Source: CAYGVX01 sp964395545 (GTDB lineage: Archaea; Thermoproteota; Bathyarchaeia; Bathyarchaeales; SOJC01). From it: a DNA stretch of 10,798 nucleotides. The position numbers and the translations under genes were made by a program. Every line of letters starts with the position of its first letter. Position 1 is the first letter of the stretch. Shown in pieces: positions 5,678 to 10,798 of the stretch. The notes beneath the pieces were generated by a model that was not told the origin of the DNA, made no database searches, and worked only from the letters and a program-made list of their open reading frames with translations. The DNA is taken from assembly GCA_964395545.1 (NCBI GenBank), contig CAYNAW010000043.1, forward strand, positions 1-10,798. The letters run 5' to 3'.

Positions 5678-6373
5678 TTGCCCAAAAAGAAAAAGAAGAG
5701 CTGGAAGGAACGACAACGCGAGAAACAGGTGAAACAACAGAGAGCTCAGGAGGCATATCAAAGACAATCGGAGGCCAAAATAAAGGCGAGAAAATGGCCT
5801 AAAGGCAAAATAATCGTTGGACTATCCCTTGTTGCCCTCATACTTGTTTCATACTCTGCTTGGCAATACTACATCCAACTTCCTCCAGCAATCGGTGGCG
5901 ATACAAGCAACAATGCTCCCCCTCCAGGATTAGCACCCAACTTCTCATTCAGCGACATAAACGGCACCAAATTCTCCCTAAACCAGTTCACTGGACGAGT
6001 GATTGCAGTCCATTTTATGGCAGTAGGTTGCAGCGGACAGATATACCCCATAAATGACAACCAGCTGAAGCAGCTAAGGCTGGCCTGCGGAGATCACTGC
6101 AGTGATAACCCTGTGACTATGGTCACAGTTGCGGTCGCAACTTGTCCCAACAGCGGCATAGCAACAATCCGACTAACCTATGGTATCACGTGGGTGTTGG
6201 GAAATGATTACGCCGACGGAAAAATGGACATCGTAGAGGCTTACAAATCATATAGTATCAAAGACGGGACAATCCTTCTTATTGACAAGACATTCAACGT
6301 AAACAAAGTGTATAACGAGGCAATAACCGCTGAAACGTTCTCTTCAAAAATAAACCAACTCGTGGGAGCATAA
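5678..6373 (+). CDS. Membrane-anchored thioredoxin-fold (TlpA/redoxin-like) protein with altered active site
   Basis: 231 residues from the TTG at 5678, which has GGTGGA seven bases upstream; a TTG at 5633 would overlap the previous gene and lacks an SD. The first 42 residues are strongly basic (lysine-rich, cytoplasmic by the positive-inside rule), then one membrane helix (43-66), then an extracytoplasmic redoxin domain starting LAPNFSFSDINGTKFSLNQFTG. The site where TlpA proteins carry CxxC reads VGCSGQI, keeping only the first cysteine (118). Cys137, Cys141 (a CxxxC) and Cys156 may substitute. Downstream comes the Trx-type strand TILLIDKTFNV. Immediately followed by ccdA, the usual electron donor for such domains across the membrane, so reduction of an external disulfide or metal-thiol adduct is the likely role. 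Confidence 0.82.
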   Translation: MPKKKKKSWKERQREKQVKQQRAQEAYQRQSEAKIKARKWPKGKIIVGLSLVALILVSYSAWQYYIQLPPAIGGDTSNNAPPPGLAPNFSFSDINGTKFSLNQFTGRVIAVHFMAVGCSGQIYPINDNQLKQLRLACGDHCSDNPVTMVTVAVATCPNSGIATIRLTYGITWVLGNDYADGKMDIVEAYKSYSIKDGTILLIDKTFNVNKVYNEAITAETFSSKINQLVGA

Positions 6374-6378
6374 CCATA

Positions 6379-7080
6379 ATGCTTGAAGAATTCCTTGGGC
6401 TGTTCATTCTAGGTATTGTAACCTTCCTCTCACCATGTTCCATCGCCTTAATCTCAGTCTACCTAACATACGCCGTAGGTGTCAGCAAGAGCATACGAAG
6501 AGGCTTCATAATCGGCTGCAGCTTTGCATTAGCCATGTGCCTTGTTTTCTTCTTCCTCGGATACATCGTGTCTTCTCTAATCGCCATAGACCCCGCAAGC
6601 TACCGCCTTTTCTTCGGCGTCGCTGGCATTCTCCTCATATTGTTTGGAATGAACAACTTAGGCCTCTTCAAGAAAATCGATGCTACTGCTCACTTCAGCC
6701 AATCCTTTACGGAAAAAGCTAACGCTCTGCGGCTGAACGCTTTGACGCAGTTCTCCAAATATAACTATGCGTTGGGTTCCTTTCTCTTTGGAGCTGTCAT
6801 CTCTCTAGCTCTCGGACCATGTTCATTGTCACTAGTTTTACCCGCCATATTGCTAACGATGTTCAGCGCATCAACCCCAGTCCACGGGGGTCTATTGCTA
6901 CTGACCTTTGGCTTGGGGCATTCATTGCCAGTCATCTTCCTAAGTGGCTTGTTGGCGACGGCTCGGAAGCTTGCCAGTGAGAAAACCGCTATGGCTGGTG
7001 AATGGCTGGCAAGAATCTTTGGAGTGGCCTTTCTTGTAGTCGGCGCGGTTATGATAGTCTATACTTTGGCAGGTTGGTAA
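6379..7080 (+). CDS. ccdA: CcdA/DsbD-type transmembrane thiol:disulfide transporter
   Basis: 233-residue integral membrane protein with about six helices. The two catalytic cysteines of the family are present: Cys20 in TFLSPCSIALI of the first helix and Cys148 in ALGPCSLSLVLPAIL. CcdA passes reducing equivalents from cytoplasmic thioredoxin to extracytoplasmic thioredoxin-like proteins. The gene starts five bases after the TlpA-like protein, with GGGAG at 6364-6368, and is followed one base later by a cytoplasmic thioredoxin-like gene. That order (outer acceptor, channel, inner donor) suggests a complete trans-membrane relay. Additional cysteines 47 and 54 lie in helix 2. No cytochrome c genes are in the window, so a cytochrome maturation role is not supported. 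Confidence 0.9.
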   Translation: MLEEFLGLFILGIVTFLSPCSIALISVYLTYAVGVSKSIRRGFIIGCSFALAMCLVFFFLGYIVSSLIAIDPASYRLFFGVAGILLILFGMNNLGLFKKIDATAHFSQSFTEKANALRLNALTQFSKYNYALGSFLFGAVISLALGPCSLSLVLPAILLTMFSASTPVHGGLLLLTFGLGHSLPVIFLSGLLATARKLASEKTAMAGEWLARIFGVAFLVVGAVMIVYTLAGW

Positions 7081-7081
7081 A

Positions 7082-7354
7082 TTGAAGAAAAGCAAGGTGA
7101 AAATTGAAGTATTTGTGCCTCTGGGCTCCTGTGTGTGCAGCTTTGCTCCAATCCTAGAAAGAGTGGGGCGCGCAGCTTCGGAGGTTAAGGATTTCGTGGA
7201 AGTTCAGATGAAATCCACAAAGTCACCAGAAGCAAATAAATATGGAATACAGGGCATTCACGTAGTAGTAGATGGGCAGGTAAAACTCCCTGCCAATTTC
7301 GACGAACAAGAGCTCAAGGATTTGATTCTAAGAAAGGTGAATGAACATGCCTGA
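7082..7354 (+). CDS. Small thioredoxin-like protein with CxC site
   Basis: 90 residues, TTG start one base after the ccdA stop; AGGTTGG at 7071-7077 can act as SD. The pattern strand-loop-cysteines-helix, then GIQGIHVVVDGQV and a final helix, fits the small glutaredoxin/thioredoxin family typified by MTH895 (thioredoxin_3). The active site reads GSCVCSF: Cys17 and Cys19 form CxC in place of CxxC. CxC sites give a strained disulfide and a reducing potential unlike ordinary thioredoxin, or a metal site. Cytoplasmic, no signal. As the neighbour of ccdA it is a candidate electron donor to it, or to ArsC two genes on. The family call is moderate because the proline normally found before the third strand is not obvious. 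Confidence 0.75.
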   Translation: MKKSKVKIEVFVPLGSCVCSFAPILERVGRAASEVKDFVEVQMKSTKSPEANKYGIQGIHVVVDGQVKLPANFDEQELKDLILRKVNEHA

Positions 7355-7727
7355 TGTTGAAAATTCGCCCAAAGGCGTTTGGCACGGAGTTCCACGGGAA
7401 CAAATCGTATGGCATCCTACGGTTGAACATGAGCTATGCATAGGGTGTGGACTATGTGTACTCGGCTGCGGCGCCAACGTCTACGCTTTCGACTATGAAA
7501 GGAGCAAGCCAATAGTAATCGCGCCGTCAGAATGCAAAGTGGGATGCGTAACCTGCGCAAACACGTGTCCGGTGCACGCCATAGGCTTTCCACCGCTTTC
7601 CTACCTGCACAAAACAATAAAGACGAAAAACGTTTTAGCCACAAGTAGAAATGAGCTCAAGGAAAAGAAAGAACAAGTAGCCTACAAGAAGAAACGCATG
7701 CGGGGACTCGAGGAAGAGGAATCATGA
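7347..7727 (+). CDS. 8-Cys ferredoxin-like protein, likely 2[4Fe-4S] (second copy)
   Basis: 126 residues from the ATG at 7347, which overlaps the previous gene; AAGGTGA ends six bases upstream, so this start is preferred over the ATG at 7341. The first cluster motif is the standard CIGCGLCVLGC (Cys31, 34, 37, 41) and the second is CKVGCVTCANTCP (Cys63, 67, 70, 74). It is a paralogue of the first ferredoxin: both share the N-terminal GVPR-x-x-I-x-WHP and the CxxxCxxCxxxC second site, but this copy has a 40-residue lysine/glutamate-rich C-terminal helix (about 88-126) that the other lacks. The stop overlaps the arsC start by ATGA, so it may deliver electrons in the pathway that includes ArsC. 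That pairing is inference. Confidence 0.88.
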   Translation: MPDVENSPKGVWHGVPREQIVWHPTVEHELCIGCGLCVLGCGANVYAFDYERSKPIVIAPSECKVGCVTCANTCPVHAIGFPPLSYLHKTIKTKNVLATSRNELKEKKEQVAYKKKRMRGLEEEES

Positions 7728-8119
7728 AGAAAGTTCTTTTTGTTTGTGTCGAAAATGCCGGTAGAAGCCAGATGGCAGAAGCATTCGCAGAACACTATGG
7801 CAAAGGTAAAATCGAGGCTAGAAGCGCCGGCACCATGCCATCCAATGAGGTTAATCCGGTGGTTGTTCAGGCTATGCGAGAGAAAGGAATCGACGTATCG
7901 AAAAACAAGCCACAACGCCTTGACACAAAGATGGTTCAAGAAGCAGACATGGTCATAGTGATGGGGTGCGGCGCTCAAGGATTTTGTCCAGCACCGCTAC
8001 TCAAGAAGGTTGTAGATTGGGAACTCGAAGACCCGAAGGACAAGCCTCTTGAAAAAATTAGAGAAATCAGAGATGAGATAGAAGAGAGGGTGAAGAGACT
8101 CGTCAACGAACTTGCCTGA
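7724..8119 (+). CDS. arsC: Arsenate reductase, thioredoxin-coupled low-molecular-weight phosphatase type
   Basis: 131 residues, ATG overlapping the ferredoxin stop (ATGA), with GAGGAAGAGG before it. The N-terminal phosphatase loop is CVENAGRS (C-x5-R-S, nucleophile Cys8). Cys82 and Cys88 in MGCGAQGFCP match the redox-cascade pair of the pI258/Bacillus ArsC class. WELEDP near residue 103 provides the general acid Asp. The three-cysteine relay marks it as a reductase that is regenerated by thioredoxin, not a tyrosine phosphatase. It reduces As(V) to As(III), which Acr3 (minus strand, upstream of arsR) can then export. It is the last gene of the operon, downstream of a thioredoxin-like protein and a ferredoxin that could supply electrons. 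Well-supported family call. Confidence 0.92.
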   Translation: MKKVLFVCVENAGRSQMAEAFAEHYGKGKIEARSAGTMPSNEVNPVVVQAMREKGIDVSKNKPQRLDTKMVQEADMVIVMGCGAQGFCPAPLLKKVVDWELEDPKDKPLEKIREIRDEIEERVKRLVNELA

Positions 8120-8274
8120 TGCTCGTGAGCAAAAAGGGCTGCTATGTTTTCAGCGTGTTCCGAATTGTGTTGAAACATGGTTAGCATAGAAAGTATCAGG
8201 AGCCTCTCTATTCGTCCCCTTATCTCTTGCTCATCTATGGTGTCATTTTGGAATCGGATTATCTTAGTTGTCAA
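7975..8274 (-). other. Doubtful small frame downstream of the cupin, antisense to arsC end
   Basis: An open frame of 99 codons beginning with a TTG that overlaps the cupin stop (TTGA at 8274-8271). Its first 52 residues fall in the intergenic stretch 8120-8272 and read like a real helical protein (for example DEQEIRGRIERLLILSML), while the rest is low-complexity serine/leucine antisense to arsC. It may be the remnant of a gene whose 3' end was lost, or chance. I see no SD beyond coupling to the cupin and recognise no family. No other gene lies in 8120-8270. Confidence 0.22.
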
Positions 8275-8585
8275 TGTGCCTCTTGTATTCCAAGAATGCT
8301 TAGCTGTTCGCTGCTTCTTATTCCGCGTGCGACATTGGCAGGAGCGAAGATCATTGAACCAGCGTTCAATTTCATCTGTTTGTCGCCCACCGTGAAAGTG
8401 CCTTGTCCCTCTATCACATAGAAGCAAATGTCATAAGGCTCTGGGCGAGGAGGAATCTCCTGTCCAGTTTCAAGACAGACAAGCACGATGTTGAACATCT
8501 TTGTTGTGCAGACGTCTTTCTTAACCCTTCGAGTCTTGGAGAACTCGGTCATTCTAGTTAAATCCCACATTTGCGACTTCAACAC
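8271..8585 (-). CDS. Small cupin-fold protein lacking the canonical metal ligands
   Basis: 104 residues with a GTG start at 8585 (or TTG at 8582); GGAGGTGAT directly upstream is a near-perfect anti-16S match and fixes the start region. The cupin barrel is seen from FNIVLVCLETGQEIPP through the motif YVIEGQGTFTVGDKQMKLNAGSMIFAPANV. Motif 1 normally has HxH and a glutamate after G-x5; here it reads GQEIPPRPEPYDICFYVIEGQG with no histidine. The histidine of motif 2 is replaced by arginine (PANVARGIR). It therefore probably does not bind metal as usual cupins do, and may be a ligand-binding or regulatory subunit. The cysteines at 26, 37 and 54 could matter in an arsenic context. It is convergent with arsC and not clearly in an operon with the Lrp gene upstream. 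Confidence 0.8.
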   Translation of the reverse strand: MLKSQMWDLTRMTEFSKTRRVKKDVCTTKMFNIVLVCLETGQEIPPRPEPYDICFYVIEGQGTFTVGDKQMKLNAGSMIFAPANVARGIRSSEQLSILGIQEAH

Positions 8586-8754
8586 ATCACCTCCTTCAAG
8601 TCAACTGTTTCAAGGAGCCAGCAAAAAACTTGCCGTTGCACACGCGCACACAGTTGTCTCGCTTAAATCTCTCACTTGATCAACGAGCATGACGAGTTTG
8701 GGTAGAACGGAATATCGGTTTAGACTGTCATGTTTTGGTCACAAGTCTCTTTAG
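8586..8754. other. Intergenic stretch between lrp and the cupin
   Basis: 169 bp with no convincing gene. Read on the minus strand it holds an SD (GGAGGTGAT, 8586-8595), a T6 run (8625-8630) that could end lrp transcripts, and a TATA-like AGATTTAAGC (8670-8661) that could promote the cupin. At 8712-8725 lies ATATCGGTTTAGAC, one mismatch from the core of the operon operator at 2063-2076. Each is a weak signal alone. Confidence 0.35.
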
Positions 8755-9315
8755 TTAAAGGGGACCTCGGTAGTATTTCGTTGCTGGGCAGCCTAGACAC
8801 TTCTTCTCCCGATAACGTGCGCACTTCCCGCAGTTTATTCCGCAAGGTGCATCGTCATCTTCTTTAGTTGCGTCAATCATGATCGGCAGATACTTTGGGA
8901 CTGCTGGCGCTTCAGCTATCGTGGCTTCGGAGCGTCTGATACCCCGTTGGGCTCTTGCAGAACACACTTCGACTATGGCATTTAACGTGTCAGCATCTTC
9001 CGCCACCATTATAGTCATCAAATTGTAAGCCCCCGTTGTTGTGGTTAGAAACACGATTCTTGGACACTTGGAAAACATCTTTACAAGCTCTCGGAGACGT
9101 TCAGGCGTTTCCACCTCAGCGTTCACGATGGCAAGACGGAGGCCGAGTGCCTCTGCGTGAAACCCCACAGAAACCTTGACCAATTTTTCGCAGAGATTTT
9201 GCAGTCTTTTTCTCACACCCACATGGGAGATCCCCACTTTTTTGCCTATTTCAGAAAGGGATGCTCGTCCGTCATTTTGTAGAATAGATATTATTTTTCG
9301 GTCCAGTCTGTCCAT
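8755..9315 (-). CDS. Lrp/AsnC-family regulator with C-terminal five-Cys tail
   Basis: 186 residues from the ATG at 9315 (MDRLDRKIISILQNDGRASLSEIGKKVGIS), the standard Lrp start; longer upstream frames run into the intergenic promoter. Residues 1-50 form the helix-turn-helix, about 60-135 the RAM (ligand-binding) domain. After KYLPIMIDATKEDDDAP comes an added tail CGINCGKCARYREKKCLGCP: Cys158, 162, 165, 173 and 176, spaced C-x3-C-x2-C-x7-C-x2-C. It resembles the cysteine motif seen in DUF3795-type proteins and probably binds a metal or Fe-S cluster, which would make it a metal- or redox-sensing Lrp. It is divergent from the thioredoxin-permease pair and likely controls them and itself through palindromes in the shared 77-bp gap. 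Confidence 0.9.
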   Translation of the reverse strand: MDRLDRKIISILQNDGRASLSEIGKKVGISHVGVRKRLQNLCEKLVKVSVGFHAEALGLRLAIVNAEVETPERLRELVKMFSKCPRIVFLTTTTGAYNLMTIMVAEDADTLNAIVEVCSARAQRGIRRSEATIAEAPAVPKYLPIMIDATKEDDDAPCGINCGKCARYREKKCLGCPATKYYRGPL

Positions 9316-9328
9316 TGCCAGTCCTATG

Positions 9329-9374
9329 GTTACAATCTGTAACAGAAAGTATAAATATGTTTCCATTTTGTAAC
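9329..9374 (+). promoter_or_regulatory. Shared lrp/thioredoxin promoter with two candidate Lrp operators
   Basis: GTTACA-ATC-TGTAAC (9329-9343) is a perfect 6-3-6 inverted repeat. A second, imperfect site with the same right arm, TTTCCA-TTT-TGTAAC, lies at 9360-9374; the centres are 31 bp apart, about three turns, so both face the same side. Between them TATAAATA (9350-9357) with AGAAAG upstream is an archaeal TATA/BRE for the plus-strand pair; its reverse, TATTTATA, could serve lrp. A repressor on both sites would block initiation. Seen in sequence; regulator assignment inferred. Confidence 0.6.
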
Positions 9375-9392
9375 TACTTGGGAGTGCCGCAG

Positions 9393-9662
9393 ATGAAAGA
9401 AATCAACGTTGAAGTCATCGGGGTAGATCCGCCATGCGCTCGATGCAAGAAGACCAAAGAAAACGCCCAAAAAGCAGCTGCAAAGATAGAATCTGAAAAC
9501 GTGAAAGTTGAAATTGTTACGCGAACCGCGGCTGCAAAGGAAACAATAGCAAAATACGGAGTCGTGGTGCCACCGGCAATCGCCATAAACGGCGTATTGA
9601 AACTCATGGGTAAAGAACCGGACACAGGCGTCATCGAAAGACTGCTTCGCAAAGAACTGTGA
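9393..9662 (+). CDS. Small thioredoxin-like protein with CxxC (MTH895-type)
   Basis: 89 residues from the ATG at 9393, with GGGAG at 9380-9384; the longer frame from 9315 crosses the promoter and lacks an SD. The active site is DPPCARC (Cys15, Cys18), the CxxC of the thioredoxin_3 family, and the substrate-facing cis-proline is in VVVPPAIAINGVLK (Pro60-61). The gene is followed, with stop/start overlap, by the DUF318 permease; pairs of such small thioredoxins with these permeases are common in archaeal and bacterial arsenic-type clusters. It may keep the permease cargo or an intracellular As(III) thiol in reduced form. Cytoplasmic; the CxxC is intact, unlike the other thioredoxin-fold proteins of this window. 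Confidence 0.87.
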   Translation: MKEINVEVIGVDPPCARCKKTKENAQKAAAKIESENVKVEIVTRTAAAKETIAKYGVVVPPAIAINGVLKLMGKEPDTGVIERLLRKEL

Positions 9663-9673
9663 GGAGAAACCCA

Positions 9674-10702
9674 TTGGACAAGAAACAAGTCCTTAAAGTA
9701 GCTTTGATGCTTGCTTTCATCCTTTTCTTTGTAGTCATGTTGATCAGGGCAGTCGTGATGGCTTACAGTCTCACGCCGACTTCCACAGCCGAAGACCTGC
9801 AAGGCCTGCCGCTCTGGCAGATACCCCTAGTGTACATTTGGGATTATGCGCAGCACGGGTGGGTATGCCTCGGCTTTGCGTTTACGATCTCTGGCTTGTT
9901 CGCAGAGTTTATCCCCAAGAGTTTCATGCTCAAGTACATGAGCAGCGGAAAACCCATCGCGTACGTAATCGCCACGATGGTCGCGCCTCTTTTCTGTGTG
10001 TGCTCCTGCACTATGGTGCCACTCTTTTCGGGTCTAATTTTCGCTGGGGGCGGGATTGGTCCAGCCTTGACTTTTCTCCTGGTGGCTCCTGCCAATAATC
10101 TCCTATCAGACATAGTGACTATTCAGGTTCTTGGCTGGCAAATCGCGCTTGCAGACATTGTCGCGGCTGGAATAAGCGCGGTCGTTATCGGATTTTTGGT
10201 TTCCAAAACGCCGTGGGGAAAGAAGTTTGATACGAAGAGCCAAACAATTCAGGCGCATGCTGCAGCTGTGGAACTTGTTGAGCAGCCGTTGGATGAGCGT
10301 CTCTGGAGCGCGTTGAAGTTTGGCGGGTATCTCGCAAAACGGATTGTTCCCGTTTTTGTTTTGGGGCTTGTTGCTGTGAGTTATTTTCAGGCGTTCTTTC
10401 CTTCGGAGCTAGTGGAGACCTATTTGACCGGCGCAATGGGTGTCGTGTATGCTGCAGCATTGGCTGGTCCCCTTTATACACCAACATTGATAGAGGTAGC
10501 AATGGGTAAGGCGCTGGTTAATTTGGGAATGGGACCCGGAGCAACGTTGGCGTGGTTGATGGGGCAGCCTTATGATGTGCCTAATGTTCTCTCAGCCTCC
10601 AGGATTGTGGGATGGAAGATTGTGATCACGTATGCGGTTTTAGCCTTCCTCGCTGCTGTCTTTTCTGGATTGATCTACGGCTTACTGGTAGGTGGGCTGT
10701 AA
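9674..10702 (+). CDS. DUF318/ArsP-family permease
   Basis: 342-residue integral membrane protein (about eight helices) with a TTG start at 9674; TGAGGAG at 9660-9666 is seven bases upstream. A GTG at 9659 would add five residues but has no SD. The family hallmark is the cysteine cluster and following loop MVAPLFCVCSCTMVPLFSGLIFAGGGIGPALTFLLVAPANN (Cys at about 108, 110 and 112), with a second conserved half PLYTPTLIEVAMGKALVNLGMGPGATLAWLMGQP. ArsP, the methylarsenite exporter, belongs to this family, but other members act on other substrates, so the substrate is not fixed. Its CxCxC could bind a trivalent arsenical. Co-transcribed with the thioredoxin-like gene and under the Lrp-type operators. 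Confidence 0.88.
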   Translation: MDKKQVLKVALMLAFILFFVVMLIRAVVMAYSLTPTSTAEDLQGLPLWQIPLVYIWDYAQHGWVCLGFAFTISGLFAEFIPKSFMLKYMSSGKPIAYVIATMVAPLFCVCSCTMVPLFSGLIFAGGGIGPALTFLLVAPANNLLSDIVTIQVLGWQIALADIVAAGISAVVIGFLVSKTPWGKKFDTKSQTIQAHAAAVELVEQPLDERLWSALKFGGYLAKRIVPVFVLGLVAVSYFQAFFPSELVETYLTGAMGVVYAAALAGPLYTPTLIEVAMGKALVNLGMGPGATLAWLMGQPYDVPNVLSASRIVGWKIVITYAVLAFLAAVFSGLIYGLLVGGL

Positions 10703-10798
10703 GCAAGAGCCGTAAATGGTTTATGAAGAGTCTTTGCTCGCCCCCCGCGCTTCCCTTCTACGGATTTGGGGTGACAGCGTAGCTCGTACCCTGGCCCC
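10703..10798. other. G/C-rich tail of window, no gene assigned
   Basis: 96 bp after the permease stop. It begins with A/T-rich sequence containing GGTTTATGAA (a weak TATA-like element at about 10719-10728) and becomes strongly G/C-rich from 10739 (CCCCCC, later GGGG and CCCC runs). A structured RNA gene may begin beyond the edge, but no complete fold is visible and the window ends. Confidence 0.3.

Noticed and set aside
8121..8130. GCTCGTGAGC inverted repeat after arsC as a terminator
   Set aside because: The loop would be only two bases and no T-run follows on the plus strand; at best it is a weak symmetric site.
10773..10798. Possible tRNA start (GACAGCG followed by TAGCTCG...TGG)
   Set aside because: Position 14 would be G rather than the near-invariant A, the D-loop fits poorly, no TATA box is at the right distance, and the rest is outside the window.
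1..10798. CRISPR arrays, insertion sequences or integrase genes
   Set aside because: No regularly spaced repeats, no transposase-like frame and no terminal inverted repeats were seen.

Overview
The window looks archaeal. Several start regions carry TATA-box-like A/T cores about 25-60 bp upstream of the start codon (for example TATAAATA with a purine-rich BRE-like stretch at 9344-9357). Strong Shine-Dalgarno sequences serve ATG, GTG and TTG starts alike. The proteins (HdrA-type domain, DUF169, DGC proteins, archaeal-type Lrp regulator, Acr3, DUF318 permease) fit an anaerobic archaeon. A Bathyarchaeia-like lineage is my guess from memory of similar protein sets; nothing here proves the taxon.

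Layout. (a) 1-1952, minus strand: an arsenic-resistance unit read arsR -> universal stress protein -> acr3, the last cut by the window edge. (b) 1953-2116: a divergent regulatory region holding two copies of an A/T-rich repeat, GATTTAAAT-N5-GATTTA in consensus; a third copy sits in front of the usp-acr3 pair. (c) 2117-8119, plus strand: thirteen tightly packed genes, many overlapping. In order they are a small Cys-rich protein, a stand-alone HdrA N-terminal-like domain, an 8-Cys ferredoxin, three tandem DGC-domain proteins, a lipoyl (GcvH-like) carrier, a DUF169 protein, a small helical protein, a membrane-anchored thioredoxin-fold protein, CcdA, a small thioredoxin-fold protein with a CxC site, a second 8-Cys ferredoxin, and a thioredoxin-type arsenate reductase. 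(d) 7975-8585, minus: a cupin lacking the metal-binding histidines, followed by a doubtful overlapping small frame. (e) 8755-9315, minus: an Lrp/AsnC regulator with a C-terminal five-cysteine tail. It is divergent from (f) 9393-10702, plus: a CxxC thioredoxin-like protein and a DUF318/ArsP-type permease. The last 96 bp are G/C-rich and hold no gene I can support.

How it may work. The ends of the island are recognisable arsenic biology: ArsR senses As(III), ArsC reduces arsenate, and Acr3 and perhaps the DUF318 permease export the product. Between them sits an unusual set of dithiol, lipoyl, Fe-S and Cys-cluster proteins sharing one transcription direction and one upstream A/T-rich operator-like region with arsR. 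My inference is that this is a dedicated electron- or thiol-relay, possibly feeding ArsC or handling As(III) or another thiophilic species on lipoate and cysteine carriers. That is a hypothesis from gene content and order only.
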